A DNA stretch of 64,000 nt from Neorhizobium sp. JUb45 (GTDB lineage Bacteria > Pseudomonadota > Alphaproteobacteria > Rhizobiales > Rhizobiaceae): the NCBI RefSeq assembly GCF_004343585.1, contig NZ_SLYW01000003.1, forward strand, positions 558,001-622,000, given 5' to 3'. Positions within the stretch are counted from its first letter, which is position 1. Every line of letters starts with the position of its first letter. Made by a program: the position numbers and the translations under genes. Below are positions 32,340 through 40,265 of the stretch, one piece after another. Under the pieces are notes generated by a model. That model was given only the letters and a program-made list of their open reading frames with translations. It was not told the origin of the DNA and ran no database searches.

Positions 32340-32492
32340 ATGGCACTGGCCGACAGGATCGCAAAATTCGAACAGACCAACCAGGTCGCATTCGGGATCA
32401 TCGAGGCGGAAGCTGCAGCGCGTGAACAGAAGACCGAGAAATTGCGTCAGGCGCGCCTGATGCAGACGCGCAAATCCGACAACGATGATTGA
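32340..32492 (+). CDS. Small conserved-looking charged protein, 50 aa
   Basis: Starts MALADRIAKFEQTNQVAFG, then an Ala/Glu/Lys-rich helix (EAEAAAREQKTEKLRQARLM) and an acidic end. Predicted almost wholly helical, possibly coiled coil; no signal or membrane segment. AGAGG precedes the ATG. The gene ends 6 bases before the convergent siderophore ATPase gene. I recognise no function. Codon usage and the ribosome site favour a real gene. Confidence 0.6.
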   Translation: MALADRIAKFEQTNQVAFGIIEAEAAAREQKTEKLRQARLMQTRKSDNDD

Positions 32493-32498
32493 TCGGGC

Positions 32499-33254
32499 TC
32501 AATAAAACGTGGCGATGCGATTGCCGTCGAGTTCATGCACCTTGAACTCGGTGGCGTAGATTTCCGAGAGAATGTCTTCGCGAACGATCTCGGCCGGTGG
32601 CCCCTGTAGCAGAAGCTTGCCATCGCGCATGACCACGATGTGGTCGGAATAACAGGACGCGAAATTGATATCGTGCAGAACGACCACGACCGTCTTGCCG
32701 AGATCGCGCGCAGAACCACGCAGCAGCTTCATCATCGATACCGAATGGCTGATATCGAGATTGTTGAGCGGTTCGTCGAACAGCATGTAATCGGTGTCCT
32801 GACACAGGACCATCGCCACGAAGGCACGCTGGCGCTGGCCGCCCGAAAGCTCGTCGATAAAACGGTGACGGAAATCACCAAGCCCGAGATAGGCGATGGC
32901 ACGCTCCACATGATCGCGATCTTCGAGCGTCGGCCGTCCCTTGCTGTAGGGGTAACGGCCGAAAGTCACGAGATCGGTAACCGTCAGGCGGGCAGTCAAA
33001 TGATTGTCCTGCCGCAGGATGGACAGCCGTTTTGCCAGCACATCACCCGAAACCTTTGTTACGTCGAGGCCATCGACCATGACGGTACCCGCATCCATGG
33101 GCATCAGCCGTGCGATCATCGACATCAGCGTCGATTTGCCGGCGCCATTGGGACCTATGATCGAGGTCAGGCCACCCTTCGGCAAGGTCAGCGTGACACC
33201 ATCGACCACGAGCGATTTGCCATAGGATTTGCTGATTCCGGCGATCTCGATCAT
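32499..33254 (-). CDS. Siderophore ABC transporter ATP-binding protein (FatE/FepC-like), 251 aa
   Basis: A single ABC ATPase. Walker A is GPNGAGKST (34-42), the signature is LSGGQRQRAFVAM, Walker B is YMLFDEPLNNLD, and the switch is VVLHDINFAS. These patterns are of the FecE/FepC/BtuD branch. Its start overlaps the stop of the upstream permease gene by 4 bases. Last gene of the four-gene minus-strand importer operon. Confidence 0.94.
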   Translation of the reverse strand: MIEIAGISKSYGKSLVVDGVTLTLPKGGLTSIIGPNGAGKSTLMSMIARLMPMDAGTVMVDGLDVTKVSGDVLAKRLSILRQDNHLTARLTVTDLVTFGRYPYSKGRPTLEDRDHVERAIAYLGLGDFRHRFIDELSGGQRQRAFVAMVLCQDTDYMLFDEPLNNLDISHSVSMMKLLRGSARDLGKTVVVVLHDINFASCYSDHIVVMRDGKLLLQGPPAEIVREDILSEIYATEFKVHELDGNRIATFY

Positions 33255-34219
33255 CGGTTGCGCCCTTTCAGAAGGAAGAGGATGAAGAACAGGCCGCCGG
33301 CAAACTCGATGATGATCGACAAGGCCGTGTCGAAGGCAAAAAGCCGTTCCAGAATGGTCTGCCCACCCACGAGGCAGAGAATGGAGATCAGCACGGCGGC
33401 CGGCAGCGTATAGCGGTGGCGGCTGGCCGGAATGATCAGATAGGCAAGATTGGCGACCAGAAGGCCAAAGAACGTGACCGGCCCCACCAGCGCGGTGGAG
33501 ACGGAAATCAGGATGGCGACGAGGATCAGGATCCTCGTGGTTGCCGCCTGATAATCGAGCCCCAGCGAGATCGCCATGTCGCGGCCAAGCGCCAGCACAT
33601 CGAACGTGTCGCGCATGCGCCAGATGAAGAAGGTGACGCCCGCCACAAGCGCTGCGGAAACGCCGACAAGCGTGCCGTCGGTGATGTTGAAGCTGGCGAA
33701 CAGCCGGTCCTGCAACACGACGAAATCGTCGGGATTGATGATCCGTTGCAGGAAACCGGACAGGCTGCGGAACAGCACGCCGAGCACGATGCCGACCAGC
33801 ACCAGCAGATGGATGTTCTGCGCATGGCCGGAAAACAGAAACCGGAACAGCAGCAGCGAGAAGCCGATCATGGCCGCCACTTCGAGAACGAACATCAGCC
33901 GCGGATCAATGGCAGAGGTTGCCGCCGCGCCGAGAGTGAACACGAGAACCGTCTGCAGCAGCACGTAAAGCGCATCAAAACCCATGATCGAGGGGGTGAG
34001 GATGCGGTTGCCGGTAATGGTCTGGAACAGCACGGTCGATACCGAAATCGCATAGGCCACGATCACCAGGGCGGCGAGCCGCGTACCGCGGAAACTGAGG
34101 ACGAATGACCAGCTTCCGCGTGCACCAAGTGTCATGAAGGAGACAGCCGAGATCAGGGCCATTGCGGTCAGGATGGCAAGGGTGATCAGCGAGGTCTTGC
34201 GCAGCGCTTCAGGCGACAC
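33251..34219 (-). CDS. Siderophore ABC transporter permease 2 (FatC-like, FecCD family), 322 aa
   Basis: FecCD-type permease with about nine helices. RGTRLAALVIVAYAISVSTV and FQTITGNRILTPSIMGFDAL are the family N-terminal pattern, and LGLDYQAATTRILI the coupling region. PVTFFGLLVANLAYLIIPAS is the conserved end. Start is GTG at 34219 with GGAGG 7 bases upstream. The longer ATG reading to 34336 lies within the other permease gene. It overlaps that gene by 11 bases, showing translational coupling. Confidence 0.92.
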   Translation of the reverse strand: MSPEALRKTSLITLAILTAMALISAVSFMTLGARGSWSFVLSFRGTRLAALVIVAYAISVSTVLFQTITGNRILTPSIMGFDALYVLLQTVLVFTLGAAATSAIDPRLMFVLEVAAMIGFSLLLFRFLFSGHAQNIHLLVLVGIVLGVLFRSLSGFLQRIINPDDFVVLQDRLFASFNITDGTLVGVSAALVAGVTFFIWRMRDTFDVLALGRDMAISLGLDYQAATTRILILVAILISVSTALVGPVTFFGLLVANLAYLIIPASRHRYTLPAAVLISILCLVGGQTILERLFAFDTALSIIIEFAGGLFFILFLLKGRNR

Positions 34220-35177
34220 GGTTGCGCCTCCCCAGCAGCAGATAGAGGAAAAAGAGGCTGCCGACGATGCCAAGAACCGCACCGACCGGGATTTCGAACG
34301 GGGCATTGATGACCCGCCCGATGATATCGCAGACAAGCACGAGGGCTGCGCCGCACAGGCCGATCCATGGCAGGCTGCGGCGCAGATTGTCGCCCATGAT
34401 CATGCTGACGACATTCGGCACGATCAGCCCGAGAAACGGCACGACGCCGGCGGTGACGACGACACAGGCCGTCACCATCGACACGATGACGAGACCGAGT
34501 GTCATCACCTTGCGATAGTCGAGCCCGAGATTGCTGGAAAAATCCTCGCCCATGCCGGCGACTGTGAACCGGTCGGCGGCAACGTAGGCGGCGATGGTCA
34601 GGGCAAAGGCAATCCAGAGGATTTCATAACGGCCGCGCAGAACGATGGAAAAATCGCCGCTCGACCAGGCGCCAATCGATTGCAGCAGATCAAAGCGGTA
34701 GGCGAAAAACGTGGTGACCGCACTGATCATGCCGCCGAGCATGATGCCGACCAGCGGTACCATCAGGATGGAGCGCAAGGGAATGGCGCGCAGGATGGAC
34801 AGGAACAGCGCCGTGCCGGCCATGGAGAAAGCGGCGGCCACCAGCATCTTGAAAATAACCGGCATATCCGGTGCGATCAGCAGCACGGTGAGCATCCCGA
34901 GGCTCGCCGATTCCACCGTGCCGGCGGTGGACGGTTCGACAAACCGGTTGCGCGCCAGCATCTGCATGATCGTGCCGGCGATCGCCATGCCGGAGCCGGC
35001 CAGAACAAGGGCAATGGTGCGCGGCACGCGGCTTGCCGCCAGCACCATCAGATCCCGCTGGTCCGCTGTGCCCGAAAACAGATCAAGCGGAGACACATCG
35101 CGCACGCCGACGAACAGGCTCACAACGGCCAATAGGAAAGTCAGCAGCAGGGCGGGCAGGAACAGTTTCAACGGCAA
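34209..35177 (-). CDS. Siderophore ABC transporter permease 1 (FatD-like, FecCD family), 322 aa
   Basis: FecCD permease. SRVPRTIALVLAGSGMAIAGT and MQMLARNRFVEPSTAGTVES (compare RNPLADPxxLG) are the family signature, NLGLDYRKVMTLGL the coupling loop, and GVVPFLGLIVPNVVSMIMGD the conserved late segment. No ATG fits: TTG at 35177 or 35171 are candidate starts with weak ribosome sites, so the exact N-terminus is open. A hairpin at 35202-35225 separates it from the binding-protein gene. Confidence 0.9.
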   Translation of the reverse strand: MPLKLFLPALLLTFLLAVVSLFVGVRDVSPLDLFSGTADQRDLMVLAASRVPRTIALVLAGSGMAIAGTIMQMLARNRFVEPSTAGTVESASLGMLTVLLIAPDMPVIFKMLVAAAFSMAGTALFLSILRAIPLRSILMVPLVGIMLGGMISAVTTFFAYRFDLLQSIGAWSSGDFSIVLRGRYEILWIAFALTIAAYVAADRFTVAGMGEDFSSNLGLDYRKVMTLGLVIVSMVTACVVVTAGVVPFLGLIVPNVVSMIMGDNLRRSLPWIGLCGAALVLVCDIIGRVINAPFEIPVGAVLGIVGSLFFLYLLLGRRNRVA

Positions 35178-35201
35178 AATCTGGATATTCCGGAAAAGGT
35201 T

Positions 35202-35225
35202 GAACCGCGCAGGGTGGCGCGGTTC
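35202..35225 (-). terminator. Intercistronic hairpin between binding protein and permease genes
   Basis: GAACCGCGC (35202-35210) pairs with GCGCGGTTC (35217-35225), loop of 6. On the minus strand it is followed by CAACCTTTTCC. It probably lowers read-through so that the binding protein is made in excess, as in many ABC importer operons. Confidence 0.5.
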
Positions 35226-35255
35226 ATTCAGCGAACGATGTGGCTGGCTTCTACG

Positions 35256-36185
35256 TTAGTTACTGGCGATTGCCTTGGAAAGCTGATCGACGCTTTTCTG
35301 CATAGCGGTGATACCGCCACCAACGAGATACCAGGCGACCGGATCGAGATAGACGACATGGTTGTTCTTCCATGCCGTCGTCTGGCCGACGACGTCGTTG
35401 TCGAGCATCTTCCTGGCGGCGCCATCACGGCCGATCGCGGCATCGCGATCGATCACGAACAGCCATTCCGGGTTCTTTTCGAGGATATATTCATAGGAGG
35501 TCGGGTTGCCATGTGTTCCCTTGGCTCCGGTCGTTTCCGCCGGCACGAAACCGTAATCGGAAAACAGCATGCCGAAACGCGAGTCGGGACCATAGCTGCT
35601 CATCTTGCCCCCCGTGGTCAGCACCAGCAGCGACTTGCCCTGCTGTCCGGCCTTGGCCTTCAGATCGGCCGTCGAGGCGGCGAGCTTTTCAAGCAGCGCT
35701 TCCGCTTCCTTTTGCTTGCCGAAGATCTTGCCGAGGTTGCGAACATTTTCCTGTGCTTCGGGAAGGAACTTCTCGGCACTGACGGTCAGATCGATTGTCG
35801 GGGCAATCTTGGCAAGATCCGCATATTTTGCGCTGGAGCGGCCGGCAACGATGATCAGGTCCGGTTCGGCGGCATTGACGGCTTCGTAATCCGGCTCGAA
35901 AAACGTGCCGATCTTGGCAACATCTTCACCGGCATATTTGGAGAGATAGTCCGGCTTGTTGCCGGCAGGTACGCCGGCCACATCCACGCCAAGCGCAGTC
36001 AGTGTATCGAGCGTTGCGAGATCGAAGGTCAGGACCTTCTTGGGGACCTGCGAAAACGTCGTCTCGCCCTTGGAATGTTTGATGGTGACGTCGGCGGCTT
36101 TTGCCTGAAACCCGGAAAACCCGAGAGAAATGACGCCCGCCATGACGGCCATGGCAAATCGGGAGGGCCGCTTCGTCGTCTTCAT
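35256..36185 (-). CDS. Iron-siderophore periplasmic binding protein (FatB/YclQ/CeuE-like), 309 aa
   Basis: The signal peptide ends in FQAKA. The mature protein has the FatB/CeuE pattern: KVLTFDLATLDTLTALGVDV, VAGVPAGNKPDYLSKYAGED, KIGTFFEPDYEAVNAAEPDL and IIVAGRSSAKYADLAKIAPT. These are typical of catecholate/petrobactin-type binders. The start at 36185 has AAGGA 6 bases upstream; longer readings to 36224 do not. It is the first gene of the importer operon. The ICE-like palindrome at 36303-36321 lies about 120 bases upstream, implying iron control through Irr (inference). Ligand class tentative. Confidence 0.93.
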   Translation of the reverse strand: MKTTKRPSRFAMAVMAGVISLGFSGFQAKAADVTIKHSKGETTFSQVPKKVLTFDLATLDTLTALGVDVAGVPAGNKPDYLSKYAGEDVAKIGTFFEPDYEAVNAAEPDLIIVAGRSSAKYADLAKIAPTIDLTVSAEKFLPEAQENVRNLGKIFGKQKEAEALLEKLAASTADLKAKAGQQGKSLLVLTTGGKMSSYGPDSRFGMLFSDYGFVPAETTGAKGTHGNPTSYEYILEKNPEWLFVIDRDAAIGRDGAARKMLDNDVVGQTTAWKNNHVVYLDPVAWYLVGGGITAMQKSVDQLSKAIASN

Positions 36186-36242
36186 GTCCATTCCTTTGTC
36201 ATGGCTGATACGGTCGCGGATCAATGCTGCGTTATCAGCCGA

Positions 36243-36252
36243 AACTTAAGTT
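36243..36252. promoter_or_regulatory. Palindrome AACTTAAGTT upstream of the siderophore operon
   Basis: A perfect 10-base palindrome about 58 bases before the binding-protein start, within an AT-rich promoter region. A related ACTTAA occurs upstream of the TonB receptor at 40098. Function unknown. Confidence 0.25.
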
Positions 36253-36302
36253 GAGTAATTATGTACACTTATGTAGGGAGTGCTTAAGGGTCAACCGATG
36301 TC

Positions 36303-36321
36303 ATTTAGAGACGATCTAAAT
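36303..36321. promoter_or_regulatory. ICE-like palindrome ATTTAGA-N5-TCTAAAT
   Basis: Perfect 7-base arms. It resembles the rhizobial iron control element bound by Irr (TTTAGAA-N3-TTCTAAA), differing at the inner pair. It lies between the siderophore operon (minus) and the LysR/TrpD2 fusion gene (plus) and could serve both. Confidence 0.55.
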
Positions 36322-36364
36322 TGCGCATCGGACAAATCGATGGGCATGACGGGAACGAACAGGC

Positions 36365-37867
36365 ATGGCAGGTGACGGGCATGGCCTCGGCCGGAAAGTG
36401 GATGACAGTGGTGCGGGCGCGTTCAGCCAGGTCAAATTGCTGGTGGCATTTGACGCGCTCCTGCGCGAAGGCAGCGTCAGCCGCGCCGCCGCCAGCCTGA
36501 AACTGCAGGTTTCCGCCGTCAGCCGCATGCTGTCCGATCTGCGCAAGCTTTATGACGATCCGATTTTCATCCGCACCGGGCAGGGCATGCGGCCCACCCC
36601 CTTTGCCGAAACCCTGCGCCTACGGGTTCGAGGGCTGGCGTCCGAGACGGAAGTGCTGCTAGCCGCGACCAACGGCACGCCTTTGGCTAAATCCGCCGTC
36701 TTGCCGGTGGCAGACCATGTAACCGCGCCTCTCTCACCCGCCCCCGTGCCAGACAATTGGTCGGTCGAAACCCGAACCGGGATCATTCCGCTTTCGGTCA
36801 CACCGGCGGATCAGCTTGAAGCGGCACCGACACCTCGCAGCAAAGCCATCCGCATGGCGACAATCGGTGACAATGCTGATCCGCACCGGCGGCTGGCACG
36901 CTATATCGCGACAACGGCGCCGGGACCGGGCCAGAGCCGGCCACTGACGCAGGAAGAAGCACGCGATGCGCTCGCCCTCATCCTCGACGGCCAGGCCGAT
37001 CCATTGCAGATCGGCGCGCTGCTGATGACGATCCATTATCGCGGCGCGAGCGCCAGCGAACTGGCCGGTTTTGCCGAGGCGATCCGCAATACGATGACGA
37101 TCCCCGCCCGCTTCACCCGGCCGGATCTGGACTGGCCGGCCTATGTCTCTCCCAAGATACGCACGGCACCATGGTTCCTGCATGCGGCCCGGTTGGTGGC
37201 GATGGCGGGTCACAAGGTGTTTCTGCATGGCCATTACGGCAGCGGGCCGGAAAGTGGCAAGCTGGAGATGGCGGCCGAAGATTGCGGAATTCCCGTTTGC
37301 CTGACACTCGCAGAAGCGAGCGAAGCGCTAAACCACCAGGGGATCGCTTTTGCCCCGCTTGGTGCGCTCGCGCCGCAGACGCGCTGCCTGCTTGGCCTGC
37401 ATGCGATGTTCGAAATGCGCAATCCGCTGCATTCCGCCATCCACATGATCAACCCGCTCAGCGCGAAAACCGCGATCCTCGGAGCTTCGCAATCATCGCG
37501 GCGTGACCTCTATCGAGACGTGGCGCGTCATCTTGATCTGCCCAATATCGCCTTGATCGGATCGGTTCGAGACGTGGCGGAATATACGCCAGGCCGCATG
37601 GTCAAGATCTTTCGCATGGCCTCCGGCGTGGACGCGGATACGACGGTTGCGGCTGGCAGGAAAGTCAAGCCGGGCACCAGCGGCATGCTGACCCAGCGGG
37701 AATACTGGCAGGCCATCTGGTCAGGTGCCGCCCGCGACGAATGGGCCGAAGCGGTGATACTGAAGACCGCAGCCGTGGCGTTTCTGGCACTGTCCGGCGA
37801 TCCGCAGGCACGGTTCGATGATTGCGTGAAACGGGCTGGTGAACTGTGGGCTGAGCGCAAGCGATAG
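36365..37867 (+). CDS. Fusion of LysR-type HTH with TrpD2/YbiB-like glycosyltransferase domain, 500 aa
   Basis: Residues 20-80 are a LysR winged helix: KLLVAFDALLREGSVSRAAA then QVSAVSRMLSDLRKLYDDPIF, followed by RTGQGMRPTPFAE. The usual LysR effector domain is absent. Instead, after a Pro-rich linker (about 115-190), residues 193-490 match anthranilate phosphoribosyltransferase-like proteins of the TrpD2/YbiB group. They carry the N-terminal helical part LTQEEARDALALILDGQADP / LQIGALLMTIHYRGASASEL and then SPKIRTAPWFLHAARLVAMA and VFLHGHYGSGPESGKLE. YbiB binds nucleic acid and is not a tryptophan enzyme. It is divergent from the siderophore operon over an ICE-like box. Function unknown; possibly a DNA-binding regulator. 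Confidence 0.85.
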   Translation: MAGDGHGLGRKVDDSGAGAFSQVKLLVAFDALLREGSVSRAAASLKLQVSAVSRMLSDLRKLYDDPIFIRTGQGMRPTPFAETLRLRVRGLASETEVLLAATNGTPLAKSAVLPVADHVTAPLSPAPVPDNWSVETRTGIIPLSVTPADQLEAAPTPRSKAIRMATIGDNADPHRRLARYIATTAPGPGQSRPLTQEEARDALALILDGQADPLQIGALLMTIHYRGASASELAGFAEAIRNTMTIPARFTRPDLDWPAYVSPKIRTAPWFLHAARLVAMAGHKVFLHGHYGSGPESGKLEMAAEDCGIPVCLTLAEASEALNHQGIAFAPLGALAPQTRCLLGLHAMFEMRNPLHSAIHMINPLSAKTAILGASQSSRRDLYRDVARHLDLPNIALIGSVRDVAEYTPGRMVKIFRMASGVDADTTVAAGRKVKPGTSGMLTQREYWQAIWSGAARDEWAEAVILKTAAVAFLALSGDPQARFDDCVKRAGELWAERKR

Positions 37868-37888
37868 ACCACCTGCGGCGAAACAGGA

Positions 37889-37919
37889 AAGGCAAACGCG
37901 AAGCTTTTCCGCGTTTGCC
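37889..37919. terminator. Bidirectional terminator between convergent fusion gene and TonB receptor
   Basis: AGGCAAACGCG (37889-37899) pairs perfectly with CGCGTTTGCCT (37909-37919) over a 9-base loop. Pyrimidine-rich flanks lie on the two sides. A strong 11-base stem, placed exactly between two convergent genes. Confidence 0.75.
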
Positions 37920-37932
37920 TTGATCTTCACGC

Positions 37933-40065
37933 TCAGAACGTCTTGGTGACGCTCAACCAGAACCGACGGCCTTCCATCGTGGTGTTGAAGTCCGTCTGCT
38001 CCACCTTCTTGTCGAAGACGTTGTAGATGGCGCCGTTGACCGTGACGCTGTCGTTGATTGCGTATTTCGCGCCGAAATCGACCATCGTGTAAGGATCGTA
38101 TTTTCGTCCGGCAGCACCATTGATGGTGACAGGCGTGCCGCTGGTGCCGATGCGCGCGCCCGACGCGATTTCCTCGCCGTGATAGTTCACCGATACCCAG
38201 GTTTCCAGCCCTTCGACCGGTGTTATCCAGTCAGCGCGGACATTGGCGATATGTTCCGGAGTGCGCGCCAGCGGGAAGCCGGCATAGGCACCGGTCTGCT
38301 GTTCCGAGTGCGTGTAGGTATAGCTGCCGCGGAAGGATAGATCCGGGGTCGCATGCCAGGTGGCGGTCAGTTCAAGCCCTTGGATGATCGCATCGTCGAT
38401 ATTGTAGTTGTACCAGAGACGGTAGTTCGGATCCTCGCTCCAGCGAACCGGATTGCCGGCTGCATCCGTTACCAGCGCATTGGCGATCTTGTCCTTGAAG
38501 TCGGTGTAGAAATAGGTGGCGCCGAGGCTGACATCGCCATTGTCCCACAAGGCGCCGATTTCGTAGCTCGTGCTCGTCTCGGCCTTGAGGTTCGGATCTG
38601 CGATAATCACTCCGCAAGTGCCGGTCGGGCCGTAGGAGCAACCGCCGCCGCCGGTCGTGTAGACATAACCTGGCGCGATGCTGCGGATATCCGGCGCACG
38701 AAATCCGGTGGAGATACCGCCCTTGATCGTCAGATCGTTGGTGGCATTCCAGACGCCATAAAGGCGTGGGCTGAGGTGATAGCCATATTCTTCATGATGA
38801 TCGCTTCTCAGGCCCCCGGTGAGGGCGAAATCATCGAAGATGCGCCATTCGTCCTCGGCAAATACGGCCCATTGCGTGGCCGAAAAGGCCTCCGTGACAC
38901 CAGTGCGGCGGCCGGGATTCTGGTCGCGCAGATGCGCTTCGAAATACTGGCCGCCGGTGACAAGCGTGTGCGACCCGAGCAGTTCGAACGGCGTCGTGAA
39001 TTTGCCATCGATGACAGTGTTGCGGATTTCCGGTGCTCGGGCATTGCGGTCGAAGGCATCGCGAGACGGATTGAATGTGTAGTTCTCGCGCTGTGCCCAT
39101 TCCTGCAGAATGGAGAATTCCGACGTCGTCGGCCCCCAGCGGCCGGTATGCGACAAAGACCAGTGATCACGACCATTCTGGTTATAGGTGCCATTGGCAC
39201 CGGCGGCCAGCGTGTTGGGTGCGGAGGCTTCGCGGCGGACATTCTGGCGACCGGCTTCGAGGATAATGTCGTGGTCTTCGTTGGGCGTCAGCGACAGACG
39301 GCCGGTAAGATCGAATTCCTTGGCCGATGTCGTGCCGCTCAGGAAACGGTCCTCGGAGCGGGTGAGGCCTCTTCCCCAGATCTGCAGGCCGAGCGTATCC
39401 TGAATGACCGGACCATTGGCGTAAAACGAGCCCTGCCCGGAATTTCCGAATTTCGAATGCTGCTGGATCGTCGCATCGGTGCTGACGCTGCCCGACCAGA
39501 CATCAGAAACTTTTCGGGTGATGATGTTGATGACACCGCCCATGGCATCGGATCCGTAAAGCGACGACATCGGGCCGCGCACGACTTCGATCCGCTCAAT
39601 GGCGGCAGCCGGCGGCATGAAATTCTGCTCGTAACCGGAATTGCCGTTGGTACGCGCATCACGCGTGCTCTGTCGTTTGCCATCGACAAGGATCAGCGTG
39701 TAGGAACCCGGCAGACCGCGGATAAAGATATCCTTTTCGTTTGCAACGCCGGTGACGGCGACGCCCTGCACCTCTCGCAGCGCATCCGTCAGATCGCGAT
39801 AAGCGCCTTTTTCCAGATCTTCGCGGGTGACAACGGTAATGCTCGCCGGCGCTTCCTTGACGTTCTGCGCAAAACCGGATGCGGTAACGACAAGCTGTTC
39901 AAGAACGGTTTCTTCGCCTTCCTGTGCATAGGCTGCGGGTGAGAAACCGAGAGCCGTTCCGGCCAAAGCCAGAGCTATATAGCGATTTGAGATACCGGCT
40001 TTTGCCTTACGCGTTGCGGTGTGACGATCGAGCTGGGACCCCGGCTCAACAAAATACTGCATCAT
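37933..40065 (-). CDS. TonB-dependent siderophore receptor, FepA/CirA-like, about 710 aa
   Basis: An outer-membrane receptor. The leader ends near PAAYAQE and a TonB box-like LEQLVVTAS follows. The plug domain has APASITVVTREDLEKGAYRD, IFIRGLPGSYTLILVDGKRQ and IERIEVVRGPMSSLYGSDAM. The barrel contains GYVYTTGGGGCSYG with a Cys pair in an outer loop and ends in ...WLSVTKTF. There is no STN domain, so it does not signal through FecIR. GGGGG lies just before the ATG pair at 40065/40062; an ATG at 40077 is an alternative. An ICE-like palindrome about 70 bases upstream suggests iron control. It probably delivers ligand to the FatBCDE-like importer. Confidence 0.93.
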   Translation of the reverse strand: MMQYFVEPGSQLDRHTATRKAKAGISNRYIALALAGTALGFSPAAYAQEGEETVLEQLVVTASGFAQNVKEAPASITVVTREDLEKGAYRDLTDALREVQGVAVTGVANEKDIFIRGLPGSYTLILVDGKRQSTRDARTNGNSGYEQNFMPPAAAIERIEVVRGPMSSLYGSDAMGGVINIITRKVSDVWSGSVSTDATIQQHSKFGNSGQGSFYANGPVIQDTLGLQIWGRGLTRSEDRFLSGTTSAKEFDLTGRLSLTPNEDHDIILEAGRQNVRREASAPNTLAAGANGTYNQNGRDHWSLSHTGRWGPTTSEFSILQEWAQRENYTFNPSRDAFDRNARAPEIRNTVIDGKFTTPFELLGSHTLVTGGQYFEAHLRDQNPGRRTGVTEAFSATQWAVFAEDEWRIFDDFALTGGLRSDHHEEYGYHLSPRLYGVWNATNDLTIKGGISTGFRAPDIRSIAPGYVYTTGGGGCSYGPTGTCGVIIADPNLKAETSTSYEIGALWDNGDVSLGATYFYTDFKDKIANALVTDAAGNPVRWSEDPNYRLWYNYNIDDAIIQGLELTATWHATPDLSFRGSYTYTHSEQQTGAYAGFPLARTPEHIANVRADWITPVEGLETWVSVNYHGEEIASGARIGTSGTPVTINGAAGRKYDPYTMVDFGAKYAINDSVTVNGAIYNVFDKKVEQTDFNTTMEGRRFWLSVTKTF

Positions 40066-40134
40066 GTCCCCCGACATTAATATGACAAAACAAGTCCACT
40101 TAATGAATGGGGCTCTGAGGGGTCAATTCGGATG

Positions 40135-40160
40135 TTTTAGAAGAATTCCAAGTTCTAAAA
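40135..40160. promoter_or_regulatory. ICE-like palindrome TTTTAGAA-N10-TTCTAAAA upstream of TonB receptor
   Basis: Perfect 8-base arms. The left arm plus its spacer reads TTTAGAA-GAA-TTC, very close to the Irr box TTTAGAA-N3-TTCTAAA. The right arm likewise ends in TTCTAAA, so two overlapping half-matching boxes may exist. It lies about 70 bases before the receptor start. Confidence 0.6.
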
Positions 40161-40212
40161 TACGCAAAGTCATGACCTCCTCGAGAGGTGGAGGTTTCCT
40201 TACTTCACCAAC

Positions 40213-40240
40213 GAAAAATGCCCGGCTCATCACCGGGCAT
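40213..40240 (-). terminator. Rho-independent terminator of the glucose dehydrogenase gene
   Basis: On the minus strand ATGCCCGG and CCGGGCAT form a perfect 8-base stem with a 7-base loop. A TTTTT run follows, 26 bases after the gcd stop. Confidence 0.85.
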
Positions 40241-40265
40241 CTTCATATTCAAACGGCGATACCGA

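Noticed and set aside
36365..37867. Possibility that the LysR/TrpD2 fusion is two genes joined by a frame error
   Set aside because: The frame is continuous through a Pro-rich linker with consistent codon usage and no internal start with a ribosome site, so a real fusion is preferred.
38353..39942. Plus-strand open frame of 529 codons
   Set aside because: Antisense shadow of the FepA-like receptor, which has signal peptide, plug and barrel features.
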